A stretch of DNA of 64,000 nucleotides from Actinopolyspora saharensis (GCF_900100925.1 NZ_FNKO01000001.1:1116001-1180000), one strand, 5' to 3'; numbered from the stretch's first letter, positions 53,698-62,007 are shown. Notes: generated by a model not told the origin, from the sequence alone. Numbers and translations are program-made.

Positions 53698-55061
53698 GTC
53701 CGCGTCCTGTTCTCGTGGTCGGCGACGCACTGCTCGACGTCGACGTGGAGGGCACGACGGAGCGGTCGTGCCCGGACGCCCCCGCCCCGGTCGTCGACGT
53801 GACGGGGCGCTCCGTGCGCCCGGGGGGTGCGGGGCTCTCGGCGCGGTTGGCCGCGCAGGAGGGCGGGGAGGTCGTCGTGGTGACCGGACTCGGTCGCGAC
53901 GCGGCGGGGGAACAGCTCGGCGCGCTGCTGGAGCACGCGGCCACGCTGCTGCCGCTTCCGTTCGAGGGGGAAACCCCCTGCAAAACCAGGATCCGGGTCT
54001 CCGGGCGGTCACTGGCCCGCGTGGACACCGGAGACGGCGGCGTGCCCGACCGCCCTCCCGACGAACGGGTGCTGGACGCGCTCAACCACGCCGGTGCGGT
54101 GCTGGTGGCCGACTACGGCCGGGGGACGACGCGCAACGCTCGCCTCAGGCGGGCTCTGGAACGGTTGCCCTCGGACGTCCCCCTGGTGTGGGACCCGCAT
54201 CCCCGCGGGGGCGAACCGGTGGCCCGCAGCGATCTCGTGGTGCCCAACCTGTCCGAGGCCCGGCTGTTCGCGCGGGCGGAGCAGGACCCGGCGGTTCTGG
54301 GCCGCACGCTGCGCGCGCGGTGGGGCTGTCGCGCGGTCGCGGTGACCACGGGGTCCGAGGGGGCGGTGCTGGTTCCTCCCCGGCAGGGACGCGCCAGCAT
54401 TCCCGCGAGCCCGGCCGCTGCCGGCGATGTGTGCGGCGCGGGGGACAGCTTCGCCACGAGCACGGCGCTGGCGCTGGCGGCAGGATCCGACTTCTCCGCG
54501 GCCGTCGACACCGCGGTCGAGCGCGCGGGCCGCTTCGTGAGCGGGGGCGGGGCGGGCAGCGTCGCCGTGCGGGACGGGAACGAGCACCGGAGGCGCGCGT
54601 CCGCGGGGGCGACGGTTTCCGACGCGGTGGCGCGGGTGCGTGCCGCGGGAGGGACTCTCGTGGCGGCCGGGGGGTGTTTCGACCTGCTGCACCCGGGACA
54701 CGTCCGGCTGCTCGAACGGGCCAGGTCCTTCGGGGACGCGCTGGTGGTTTGCGTGAACTCGGACGCCTCCGTGCGCCGGATCAAGGGCCCGGAGCGGCCG
54801 ATCCTCGGGCAGGAGGACCGGGTGCGTCTGCTGCGCGCGCTCGAGGTGGTCGACGCCGTGGTGCTGTTCGACGAGAGCTCGCCGGCCCGGTTGCTCGGCG
54901 AGCTGCGTCCGGACGTGTGGGTCAAGGGCCAGGACCACGAGGGCGGGGCCGTTCCCGAGGCCGAGGTGGTGGCCGAGTACGGCGGCAGAACCGCGTTCGT
55001 CCCGATCACGGAGGGCCATTCGACGACTCGGCTGCTGACGACGCTGCGCACGGCTGGTTGA
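53694..55061 (+). CDS. hldE: Bifunctional heptose 7-phosphate kinase / heptose 1-phosphate adenylyltransferase
   Basis: The 455-aa protein joins a PfkB-type kinase (residues 1-300; VADYGRGT, DPHPRGGEP, AAAGDVCGAGDSFAT with the anion-hole GAGD) to a nucleotidyltransferase domain (residues 320-455; GGCFDLLHPGHVRLLERAR with the HxGH motif, then RIKGPERPILGQEDR and WVKGQDHEG). This is HldE, which phosphorylates heptose 7-phosphate and then makes ADP-heptose. E. coli HldE is 477 aa. GTG 53694 overlaps the gmhA stop. Confidence 0.93.
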   Translation: MSPRPVLVVGDALLDVDVEGTTERSCPDAPAPVVDVTGRSVRPGGAGLSARLAAQEGGEVVVVTGLGRDAAGEQLGALLEHAATLLPLPFEGETPCKTRIRVSGRSLARVDTGDGGVPDRPPDERVLDALNHAGAVLVADYGRGTTRNARLRRALERLPSDVPLVWDPHPRGGEPVARSDLVVPNLSEARLFARAEQDPAVLGRTLRARWGCRAVAVTTGSEGAVLVPPRQGRASIPASPAAAGDVCGAGDSFATSTALALAAGSDFSAAVDTAVERAGRFVSGGGAGSVAVRDGNEHRRRASAGATVSDAVARVRAAGGTLVAAGGCFDLLHPGHVRLLERARSFGDALVVCVNSDASVRRIKGPERPILGQEDRVRLLRALEVVDAVVLFDESSPARLLGELRPDVWVKGQDHEGGAVPEAEVVAEYGGRTAFVPITEGHSTTRLLTTLRTAG

Positions 55062-55092
55062 ACGTCCGACAAGTCCGACAAGGAGGGGCGGC

Positions 55093-55782
55093 ATGAAATC
55101 ACTCGGCAACATCCTGATCACCGGTGGTGCTTCCGGACTGGGGGCCGCGACCGTCGAAGCGGTCTCCCGGTACGGCGGCACTCCGCTGGTGCTCGACAAG
55201 GCGGCTCCCGAGGCGGACGTCGCGCACGCCCGAGCGGACCTGGCCGATCGGGCCTCCGCGGAGGACGCCGTCCGCGAACTGGTCGAAGGGGCTGGTGGGC
55301 GGTTGGACGCCGTGTTCACCGCGGCCGGGGTGGATTCCTGCGGGGCGCTGGATTCGGTCTCCGCCGCGGACTGGGAGCGCGTCGTCGGCGTCAACCTGCT
55401 GGGAACGGTGGCCGTGGTCCGCCGCGCGCTGCCGTACCTGCTCGCCAGCGAGGGAACGGTGGTGACCTGCTCGTCGACGCTGGGGTTGAAGGCCGTTCCC
55501 GACGCCACGGCCTACTGCGCCTCGAAGGCGGGCGTGCTCGGTTTCAGCCGTTCCCTGGCCGCCGAGACGGCCGGTCGCGTCGCCGTGACGACCCTGGTTC
55601 CGGGCGGGATGCACACCTCGTTCTTCGAGGGGCGCGACGAGCAGTACAAGCCGCCGGCCGACGCGAAGCTCAACCGGCCGGAGGACGTGGCCGAAACGGT
55701 CGTGTTCGCGCTGCGTCAGCCACCGGGGTGCGAGGTTCGGGAGATGGTGGTCTGCTCCTCGGAGGAGTCCTCGTGGCCGTGA
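55093..55782 (+). CDS. SDR-family oxidoreductase in the glycan operon
   Basis: The 229-aa classical SDR has ILITGGASGLGAATV, the NAG-like AAGVDSCG region, VTCSSTLG (catalytic Ser) and YCASKAG (Tyr, Lys). It may modify a sugar keto group or, less likely, epimerise ADP-heptose. It overlaps the second GT9 gene by a GTGA. HldD (AGME epimerase) is larger and has a different motif, so this is not HldD. Confidence 0.8.
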   Translation: MKSLGNILITGGASGLGAATVEAVSRYGGTPLVLDKAAPEADVAHARADLADRASAEDAVRELVEGAGGRLDAVFTAAGVDSCGALDSVSAADWERVVGVNLLGTVAVVRRALPYLLASEGTVVTCSSTLGLKAVPDATAYCASKAGVLGFSRSLAAETAGRVAVTTLVPGGMHTSFFEGRDEQYKPPADAKLNRPEDVAETVVFALRQPPGCEVREMVVCSSEESSWP

Positions 55783-56732
55783 GCTCCCCGGACAGCGTGT
55801 TCGTGCTGCGCGCCCTGGGGATAGGGGACCTGTTGACCGGGGTTCCCGCGCTGCGGGGGCTGCGGCGGGCGTGGCCGGACAGCAGGCTGGTGCTGGCCGC
55901 CCCCCGCCAGTTGGCGGAGCTGGTCGCGCTGACGGGCGCGGTCGACGTGCTGTGGCACGCCACCGGTCCCGAGGACTTCGAGGCACCGGTTCCCCCACCC
56001 GGGGTGGCGGTCAACCTGCACGGGTCCGGCCCGGAGAGCGTGCGGGCCCTGTGCCGTCTCGGAGCCGAGCACGTGCTTTCCCACGCGCATCCGGTGCGGC
56101 CGGAGCTGGACGGGCCGGCCTGGCAACCGGATCAGCACGAGACACGTCGGTGGTGCCGCATGCTGGAGCACTTCGGGATCGGAAGCGATTCCGCGGACCT
56201 GGGGATCGCCCGTCCCGGGACCGCGGGGCCCGCGCCGGGGGCCGTGGTCGTGCACCCCGGTGCCAGCCACGCGGCTCGTCGCTGGCCCGCGGAGCGCTAC
56301 GCCGCGCTGGCGGACGGACTGGCCGGGACCGGTCGTGACGTGGTCGTCTCGGGAAGCGGTGCGGAGAGAGCGCTGGCCGAGCGCGTGGCGAGCAGCGCGG
56401 GGCTGCCCGCCGATTCCGTGCTCGCGGGCGATCACGGTTTGACCGAGCTCGCCGCTCTCGTGGCCAACGCGGAGCTGCTGGTTTGCGGCGACACCGGGGT
56501 GGCTCATCTGGCCACGGCGTACGGCACCCCGTCCGTGGTCCTGTTCGGGCCGGTTTCCCCGGAGCACTGGGGTCCGCCCTCCGGAGGGGCGCACATCGCG
56601 CTGTGGACCGGTCATCACGGCGACACCTTCGCCGATCGGCCCGACAGCGGGCTGTTGGAGATCACCGTCGACAGGGTCGCGGAAGCGGCCACGAGCCTGC
56701 TGAGCAGCTACGCGGATAGCGCGGCCTCGTGA
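55779..56732 (+). CDS. Glycosyltransferase family 9 (heptosyltransferase-like), second copy
   Basis: The 317-aa GT9 protein has VFVLRALGIGDLLTGVPALRGL, VVVHPGASHAARRWPAERYAAL, and LLVCGDTGVAHLATAYGTPSVVLFGP with the GDTG-AHLA donor site. It is more distant from the first copy than a recent duplicate would be. GTG 55779 overlaps the SDR stop. A second ADP-heptose transfer is plausible. Confidence 0.88.
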   Translation: MSSPDSVFVLRALGIGDLLTGVPALRGLRRAWPDSRLVLAAPRQLAELVALTGAVDVLWHATGPEDFEAPVPPPGVAVNLHGSGPESVRALCRLGAEHVLSHAHPVRPELDGPAWQPDQHETRRWCRMLEHFGIGSDSADLGIARPGTAGPAPGAVVVHPGASHAARRWPAERYAALADGLAGTGRDVVVSGSGAERALAERVASSAGLPADSVLAGDHGLTELAALVANAELLVCGDTGVAHLATAYGTPSVVLFGPVSPEHWGPPSGGAHIALWTGHHGDTFADRPDSGLLEITVDRVAEAATSLLSSYADSAAS

Positions 56733-56744
56733 GGGGAGACCACC

Positions 56745-57503
56745 ATGTCCACCGTCCGAGAACGCCCCGGCATCGCGGTGGTCGGGGACACCGAGCTGGT
56801 TCCGCCCGTGCTCACCGGGCTCGTCGGACTGGGGCACGAGGTGGTGCTCACCGGCCGGGACGCGGGTGAGGCGCGAGCGCGCGGCCGCGCACTGCCCGAA
56901 GCGGCGGGGGCGGGCGAGCCCGACTTCGTCTTCGTGTGCGGTGCCGGGGACTCTTCCGAGGTGGTCGCCGCGGTCCGGGCGAGGCTCCGCGGGGGTGGGG
57001 TGGTGGTCAACACCTGCGCGCCCCCCTGGGAGTCGACGCACCGGCTGGGCCGGTGGATCGGCAGGGACGACCTCGCCCTGGTGAGCCAGCCCCGCGTCGA
57101 GGGGTGGCCCGCCACGGCCGAGGAGTTCGCGCGGCCGGAGTGCCTGGTGATCGGATCCGCGAGTTGGTGGGCCGGAGAGGCCGTGGCCGCGCTGTACCGC
57201 TCGGTGGCGGCGCCGGTGCTGCACACCGATGTGAACAGCGCGGACCTGCTGCCGCACGCCGTGAACGGGTACGCGGCCGTCAAGCAGTCCTTCGTCAACT
57301 CGCTGGCCGAGCTGTGCGACAGGGTGGGAGCCGATGTTTCGCGGGTGGTCGAGGCCCTGAGCTACGACACCAGGTTCGGCGCTTTCCCGACGGGATCCGC
57401 CCCGTTGAGCGCGGGGCAGCACCGGAGCCTGCACGAGCTGCTCCGGTGGTCGGATTCCGGGGAGCGGTTGTTGTCGACGGCGCTCGACGAGCCCGGTTCG
57501 TGA
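56745..57503 (+). CDS. Truncated UDP-glucose dehydrogenase-like protein, probably not catalytic
   Basis: The 252-aa protein resembles only the N-terminal and middle thirds of UGD. The Rossmann glycine motif is degraded (AVVGDTELVPPVLTGLVGLG for GAGYVGL), and the middle region keeps NGYAAVKQSFVNSLAELCDRVGAD, with the lysine seen in UGD. It ends before the catalytic GSCLPKD motif and lacks the third domain. It is immediately followed by full-length ugd. It may have a regulatory or structural role, or act on another substrate such as a 6-phosphogluconate-type hydroxyacid. Confidence 0.72.
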   Translation: MSTVRERPGIAVVGDTELVPPVLTGLVGLGHEVVLTGRDAGEARARGRALPEAAGAGEPDFVFVCGAGDSSEVVAAVRARLRGGGVVVNTCAPPWESTHRLGRWIGRDDLALVSQPRVEGWPATAEEFARPECLVIGSASWWAGEAVAALYRSVAAPVLHTDVNSADLLPHAVNGYAAVKQSFVNSLAELCDRVGADVSRVVEALSYDTRFGAFPTGSAPLSAGQHRSLHELLRWSDSGERLLSTALDEPGS

Positions 57504-57516
57504 CGGGGTGGGAGCG

Positions 57517-58815
57517 ATGCCGCGTCGGGTCGTCGTCATCGGAGCCGGCTACGTGGGACTGACCACCGCCGCCTGCCTGAGCATGCTGGGGCACCGGGTG
57601 GTTTGCTGCGAGGTCGACCGGGGGAAGGTGGGCAGGCTCGCCCGCGGCGAGGTGCGCACCCGCGAGCCGGATCTGCGGGAGCTGGTGCACTCCGGGCTGC
57701 GGGAGGGGACTCTCGAGTTCACCGCGGAGAGCGGTCCGGCCGTGTCCGAGGCGGATGCGGTGTTCCTGTGCCTGCCGACGCCGATGGGCGAGGACGGCGC
57801 GGCCGATCTGAGCGCGCTGGAGTCAGTGGTGGGGCAGATCGGCGGCTCGCTGCGGAGCGGGTGCGTGCTCGTCGCGAAGTCCACGGTTCCAGTGGGCACT
57901 TCGGCGTGGATCGCGCGTTCGGTCGCGCGCTCGGACGTGGCCGTGGTCAGCAACCCCGAGTTCCTCAGGGAGGGCTCGGCCGTGCACGACTTCCTGTACC
58001 CGGAGCGGATCGTGGTCGGGGCGGAGCGGGCGGAGACCGCCGAGGAGGTCGTGGCGCTGTACGAGCGGCTTCACGCCCCGGTCGTGCGCACCGACCGGGA
58101 GAGCGCGGAGATGGTCAAGTACGCGGCCAACTGCCTGCTGGCGACCAAGCTCTCCTACGTGAACGCGGTGGCCGGGCTGTGCGAGGGCGCCGGTGCCGAC
58201 GTCGCGAAGGTGACGGAGGGGATGCGGCACGATCCCCGCGTGGGGGACGCCTGCCTCGCGGTCGGGCCTGGGTGGGGAGGTTCCTGCCTGCCCAAGGACG
58301 CCAGGGCGTTGCTGCGTGCGGGGGAGACCGTGGGGTTCGAGTTCGCGCTGCTGCGGGCCTCGGTCGAGGCGAACGAACGGCAGCGCGCGAGGATGGTTTC
58401 CCGGGTCGCCGAGGTGTGCGGTTCCGGCCCCGAGCGTTGCCTGGAGGGGGTGCGCCTGGGGCTGCTCGGTCTGGTCTTCAAGGCGGGCACCGATGATCTG
58501 CGTGACTCACCGGCCCTGGCGGTGGCGCGCGGGTTGAGCCGCTTGGGGGCGGAGCTGACCGCGGTGGACCCCGGCTTGCGTGGTGACGAGGCGGAACTGG
58601 CCGGTATCACCCTGGTCGACAACGCCTACCAGGCGGCGAAAGGCACGGGTGGGCTCGTGCTGCTGACGGAGTGGTCCGGTTTTCGGGAGCTGGATTGGCG
58701 GCGTCTGGGTGCGCTCCTGGAACGGCCGGTGGTGGTGGACACCCGCAACCACTTGGATCCGGAGGTGGTGCGGCGTGCGGGACTGCGCTGGTGCGGTGTC
58801 GGACGTCCGGGCTGA
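57517..58815 (+). CDS. ugd: UDP-glucose 6-dehydrogenase
   Basis: The 432-aa enzyme has VIGAGYVGLTTAACL (NAD), FLREGSA, AANCLLATKLSYVNAVAGLCEGAGADV, the catalytic GPGWGGSCLPKDARAL (Cys) and the C-terminal GLVFKAGTDDLRDSPAL. It oxidises UDP-glucose to UDP-glucuronate. ATG 57517 was chosen over GTG 57508. It closes the operon begun at 46755. UDP-glucuronate could be turned into UDP-xylose by the enzyme at 45617. Confidence 0.93.
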   Translation: MPRRVVVIGAGYVGLTTAACLSMLGHRVVCCEVDRGKVGRLARGEVRTREPDLRELVHSGLREGTLEFTAESGPAVSEADAVFLCLPTPMGEDGAADLSALESVVGQIGGSLRSGCVLVAKSTVPVGTSAWIARSVARSDVAVVSNPEFLREGSAVHDFLYPERIVVGAERAETAEEVVALYERLHAPVVRTDRESAEMVKYAANCLLATKLSYVNAVAGLCEGAGADVAKVTEGMRHDPRVGDACLAVGPGWGGSCLPKDARALLRAGETVGFEFALLRASVEANERQRARMVSRVAEVCGSGPERCLEGVRLGLLGLVFKAGTDDLRDSPALAVARGLSRLGAELTAVDPGLRGDEAELAGITLVDNAYQAAKGTGGLVLLTEWSGFRELDWRRLGALLERPVVVDTRNHLDPEVVRRAGLRWCGVGRPG

Positions 58816-59017
58816 CCCGGCGCCGCTGGTCGGCGGGGCGGGTGAGTCCGTGGCAGGTGGTTTGTCCGCCCCGGGGATCGGGTATCCCGATGGTGCGAAG
58901 CGGCACGGCCGCTCACCGGCGGCCCCGCCCGTGGTGACGGGGACGACTCGGTAGCGCGGGTGAGCGCGGACGGGTGAACGGTGGAATTCTCTTCGCAGAG
59001 TACGAAAGGGGGCGATC

Positions 59018-59329
59018 ATGTACTCCAACGGGACGACGATCCTGCTGATCGGGAGCTCAGCCGAGTTGGAGAAGTTCCGGGAATGGGCGCACAGGTCCGG
59101 TTTCCGACTCGTCGAAGAAGTGGATCCGGAAGTGCGGTACGTGATCGCCGACGAGGACGTGCTCGACGGCAGCTGCACCCCTGAGCAGGGCCGTGCGCTG
59201 GCACGGGCCCGGGAGGCGGGGGTGGAATGCCTCTCGCCCGCCACCGGGCAGTCCTGCCTGCGGATGCTCCTCGAGGGACGCGCTCCCGAGGGCGTCCGGA
59301 GCGCAACGGTGCTCACCGGAGGTCGGTAG
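59018..59329 (+). CDS. Small BRCT-like protein of unknown function
   Basis: The 103-aa protein has a single alpha/beta domain (TTILLIGSSAELEKFREWAHRSGFRLVEEVDPEVRYVIADEDV, then PEQGRALARAREAGVECLSPATG). Order and spacing recall the BRCT-like domain at the end of bacterial DEDD exonucleases, but no exonuclease is attached. ATG 59018 follows AAAGGGGGCG. Function unknown. Confidence 0.6.
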   Translation: MYSNGTTILLIGSSAELEKFREWAHRSGFRLVEEVDPEVRYVIADEDVLDGSCTPEQGRALARAREAGVECLSPATGQSCLRMLLEGRAPEGVRSATVLTGGR

Positions 59330-59353
59330 CACCCGATCCGTCGGTAGCACCCG
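59322..59353 (+). repeat. 14-base direct repeat, 18-base period
   Basis: GTCGGTAGCACCCG occurs at 59322-59335 and again at 59340-59353. The first copy contains the stop codon of the BRCT-like gene. It may be a slippage duplication. Confidence 0.6.
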
Positions 59354-59390
59354 GTCTCGGGCCGGGGCGGGCTCGACGGTGCCCCCGGGC

Positions 59391-59675
59391 TCACCAGCCG
59401 AAGGGCAGCAGGCCGATTCCCATGGCGACGAAAAAGCCGGCCAGCAGCAGGGCGACCACCCCGGTGACGGTGATCCACGTCCACGTGGCCGGGCGAGCGG
59501 TGGCGGGTTGCGGGTGCGACAGGGCGCGACTGGCCGAGGACGCCTCGGGAGGGGTCTCGCCCGCGGGCACGGATCCTCCGGCATCCAGGCCGGGGGTGCG
59601 TTCCGGATCCGGCCCGGGGGTTTCCTCGGGGCGGTCACCGCGCCCCCGGTTCTCGGGCGGTTGTTGTCGTTGCAT
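59391..59675 (-). CDS. DUF6480-like small membrane protein
   Basis: The 94-aa protein has a Pro/Gly-rich cytoplasmic part with PDPERTPGLDAGGSVPAGETPPE, the signature I associate with DUF6480, and a C-terminal membrane helix (WITVTGVVALLLAGFFVAMGI). Function unknown. Confidence 0.75.
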   Translation of the reverse strand: MQRQQPPENRGRGDRPEETPGPDPERTPGLDAGGSVPAGETPPEASSASRALSHPQPATARPATWTWITVTGVVALLLAGFFVAMGIGLLPFGW

Positions 59676-59855
59676 GGCGGATGCCCCAAAAGCGGTTGGA
59701 CGGCGGCGGGCGGGACCGCTGGGCCGAGCTCGCCCCCAGCGTTCTTCAGCGTTCTCTCCCGCACCCCGAGGGGGAATTCCCGGGCGGAAGCGGGCCCAAA
59801 ACGACGAGCGGGGGATCCGTGGGCGCGGGCTTTCTCCTCGGCCTCCCCGGCGGGG

Positions 59856-60053
59856 TCACTGGCCACCCTTTTGCACGTAGGAGCGGACGAACTGCTCGGC
59901 GTCCTCCTCGAGGACGTCGTCTATCTCTTCGAGAGTGGAATCGGTGTCGTCGGCGAGTTGTTCGCGCCGTTGACTTCCTTCGGGCTCTCGCGTCTCGGCG
60001 TTCTCCGCCGCGGGGTCCCGCTTCTCGTTCCGTGATGGTCTTTCCTGCTGCAT
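59856..60053 (-). CDS. pup: Prokaryotic ubiquitin-like protein Pup
   Basis: The 65-aa product matches Pup: a disordered polar N-terminus, then the helical region with EIDDVLEEDAEQFVRSYVQKGGQ-type sequence ending in Gly-Gly-Gln. Pup is attached through the deamidated C-terminal residue to lysines of target proteins and delivered to the proteasome. No prcB, prcA, dop, pafA or mpa gene is in this window, unlike the usual pup-prcBA locus. ATG 60053 follows GGGAGAG. It may be a second or displaced copy. Confidence 0.9.
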   Translation of the reverse strand: MQQERPSRNEKRDPAAENAETREPEGSQRREQLADDTDSTLEEIDDVLEEDAEQFVRSYVQKGGQ

Positions 60054-60082
60054 CGGATCTCTCCCGGGATGGGGGACGGTGT

Positions 60083-60109
60083 GCCCGCCCTTCGGGGGAA
60101 AGGGCGGGC
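60083..60109 (-). terminator. Hairpin upstream of pup
   Basis: A 10-base perfect stem (GCCCGCCCTT / AAGGGCGGGC) with a 7-base loop lies between the 60171 gene and pup on the same strand. It likely ends the upstream gene and would give pup its own promoter. Confidence 0.65.
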
Positions 60110-60170
60110 CGTCGGGAGCACCGGAGAACCGGCCGGGATTCGCGCGGCGCTCGGGTCTGCCCCGAAACAG

Positions 60171-60398
60171 TCACTGCTCGCCCTGCAGGCGTTTTTGCAG
60201 GAGTTGTTTGCCCTGTTCGCCGGCCTTCTGATTGTTCTCCTTGATGGCGCGCAACCACCTGGCGAGTTCCTCGTCTCCCTGGTTTTCGGCGTCCTGGATG
60301 TATTTGTCCACGACCCAGACGTTTTCCAGGGACTGCTGAAGCACCGTGATCAGGTTGTAGTTCTTGTCCTTGAGCGGGCTTTCCTGTTCTTGAGCCAT
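60171..60398 (-). CDS. Small helical hydrophilic protein, conserved hypothetical
   Basis: The 75-aa protein (ATG 60398 after AAAGGGGATC) begins MAQEQESPLKDKNYNLI and is all-helical and amphipathic, with DKYIQDAENQGDEELARWL and a Lys/Gln-rich end. The look is that of ferritin-like or spectrin-like helical proteins. Family name not recalled; function unknown. Confidence 0.7.
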   Translation of the reverse strand: MAQEQESPLKDKNYNLITVLQQSLENVWVVDKYIQDAENQGDEELARWLRAIKENNQKAGEQGKQLLQKRLQGEQ

Positions 60399-60543
60399 GA
60401 GATCCCCTTTCTTCCTTCGGGGGTTTTCACCGTGCTCGCTGGAGGACGAGATTCGAGCGAGGGTTGTGCTGACGCGTGTTCTGCTGGTGCCGGACAGCGC
60501 CTGTCCGAGCGCTCGGAGGGTCCTCGTCGGACACGTCGAATCC

Positions 60544-60699
60544 TCAGTTGTATCCGAGCGTGATGACGGTGTCGTCCTCCGCGTCCTGCGTTTCGGTTTC
60601 CCTCCGGGAGATCTCGGAGGGTGGAGGAGCGGGAATCCGCGTTTCCCGGAGTTCCTTCTCCGGGGGATGTTGTTCAGCGTCCTGCGCCGAGTGATGCAT
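60544..60699 (-). CDS. Very small acidic protein, hypothetical
   Basis: A 51-codon frame starts MHHSAQDAEQ and ends AEDDTVITLGYN. ATG 60699 follows GGAG nine bases upstream. Third positions are about 75 % GC. It belongs to the run of small hydrophilic genes on the minus strand. Tentative, since it is short. Confidence 0.4.
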   Translation of the reverse strand: MHHSAQDAEQHPPEKELRETRIPAPPPSEISRRETETQDAEDDTVITLGYN

Positions 60700-60820
60700 T
60701 CCGATCACTCCAGTGGCCCGTTGTGGTTGAGGGGATTTCCGTTCCCGGGTTCCCAGACCCCGCCCCGGGGCAAACCTCGTTCGGACCGGGTGGGGACGGT
60801 TTTCGCGCCTCGGGACTGGA

Positions 60821-61885
60821 TCACCTGCCGTGGCCGCGGCTCGTGCCCGTCGCCGTCTCCGGTGGGAGCTGCCGGCCGGGCGAGTCGCTCCGCAACGGGG
60901 GGCATCCGCGAGCGGTGATGTTCTCCGCGGCGGGCGCGGTGGAGCAGCGGGCCACTTCGATGGTGGTGTGATCGATGCCGAACTCCTCGCCGAGCAACTG
61001 GGTCAGCTGTCTGCGGACGTCGTCGGGATCGCTGTGGTCCTGCACGACCACGTGGGCGGACAGGGCGGGGAATCCGGAGGTGACCTCCCAGACGTGCAGG
61101 TCACCGATCTCGGTGACTCTCGGCTCGGAGAGCAACGCGGCACGGATCCGCTCCGGGTCCAGTCCGCGGGGTGCCGCCTGCAGCAGCACCCTGGTGGACT
61201 CGCCGATCAGTCCGAGACCGGCCTTGAGCATGAGGGCGGCGACGAGGAGGGCGGCCAGCCCGTCGGCGCGCATGAACCCCGTGGTCAGCACGAGAAGCCC
61301 GGACACGGTGGTGCCGATGAAGGCGTAGAGGTCGTTGAGGACGTGCTGGAAGGCCCCCTCCACGTTGAGGCTGTCGCGGTTGGCCTTGGCCAGGGTCCAG
61401 GTGGCCAGCAGGTTGACCACGATTCCCGTGCAGCCCACGATCAGCACGGTGGCTCCACCGACCTCGGGCGGGTCGATCAGCCGGTGGATGCCCTCGTAGC
61501 CGAGGTAGCCGCCCAGTCCGGTCAGGGTCAGCCCGTTGATCGAGGCCGCGAGCGTTCCCGAGCGTTTGAGCCCGAAGGTGTAGGAGCCGAAGCTGCTCCA
61601 CGTGCTCAGCACCATGGCGATCAGCGCGAAGGCGATCGAGGCGGTGTCGGTGAGCATGTGCGCGGCGTCCGACAGCAGTGCCAGCGAGTTGGCCAGCACC
61701 GCCGCGACGGTTTCACCGATCATGAAGCCGCCGAGCAGGACCAGGGCGAGGGCCAGCTTCTTCTTGTCCGCGTTCGGATTCACTTCGTGGCCGTGGCCGT
61801 GGCCGTGGCCGTGGCCGTGGCCGTGGCCGTGGCCGTGAGCTCCGTGGAGCTCCGCGTGCCGGGAGTCGGCCTCTTGCTCGTGCAC
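60821..61885 (-). CDS. CDF-family zinc/divalent cation exporter with poly-(Gly-His) N-terminus
   Basis: The 354-aa protein has six membrane helices with the CDF metal sites (SLALLSDAAHMLTD and LNDLYAFIG; ligands His/Asp, Asp) and a C-terminal cytoplasmic domain (IGDLHVWEVTSGFPALSAHVVV). The N-terminus has eight to nine Gly-His units encoded by an 8-copy GTGGCC repeat. The GTG at 61885 is the chosen start. Divergent from the ArsR-type gene, which suggests zinc-controlled export. Confidence 0.92.
   Translation of the reverse strand: MHEQEADSRHAELHGAHGHGHGHGHGHGHGHGHEVNPNADKKKLALALVLLGGFMIGETVAAVLANSLALLSDAAHMLTDTASIAFALIAMVLSTWSSFGSYTFGLKRSGTLAASINGLTLTGLGGYLGYEGIHRLIDPPEVGGATVLIVGCTGIVVNLLATWTLAKANRDSLNVEGAFQHVLNDLYAFIGTTVSGLLVLTTGFMRADGLAALLVAALMLKAGLGLIGESTRVLLQAAPRGLDPERIRAALLSEPRVTEIGDLHVWEVTSGFPALSAHVVVQDHSDPDDVRRQLTQLLGEEFGIDHTTIEVARCSTAPAAENITARGCPPLRSDSPGRQLPPETATGTSRGHGR
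61787..61834. repeat. 8 x GTGGCC hexamer tandem repeat within the CDF gene
   Basis: Eight perfect copies of GTGGCC (minus strand GGCCAC) encode the Gly-His array of the transporter. The repeat number can vary by slippage without a frameshift. Confidence 0.95.
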
Positions 61886-61942
61886 TGCCCGCTCTCCAAT
61901 GCATCAATACTTGCGCATCTGCTTAGAGGTAAATCTATAAAC

Positions 61943-61962
61943 AGTTGCGCATTCGTGCAACT
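61943..61962. promoter_or_regulatory. Candidate ArsR/CzrA-type operator
   Basis: AGTTGCGCATTCGTGCAACT contains the inverted repeat AGTTGC-N8-GCAACT, in the AT-rich gap between the divergent CDF and ArsR-type genes. A related half-site TTGCGCAT lies at 61910-61917. Position and symmetry suit a zinc-responsive repressor. Confidence 0.6.
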
Positions 61963-62007
61963 AGTAGGCTGTCCGGGCAGCGTCTCGGAATCGGGAGGAG
62001 GTAGCCG

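Noticed and set aside
55093..55782. SDR as HldD (ADP-heptose epimerase)
   Set aside because: HldD is an extended SDR of about 310 aa; this one is a 229-aa classical SDR with a YxxxK active site, so that name is not justified.
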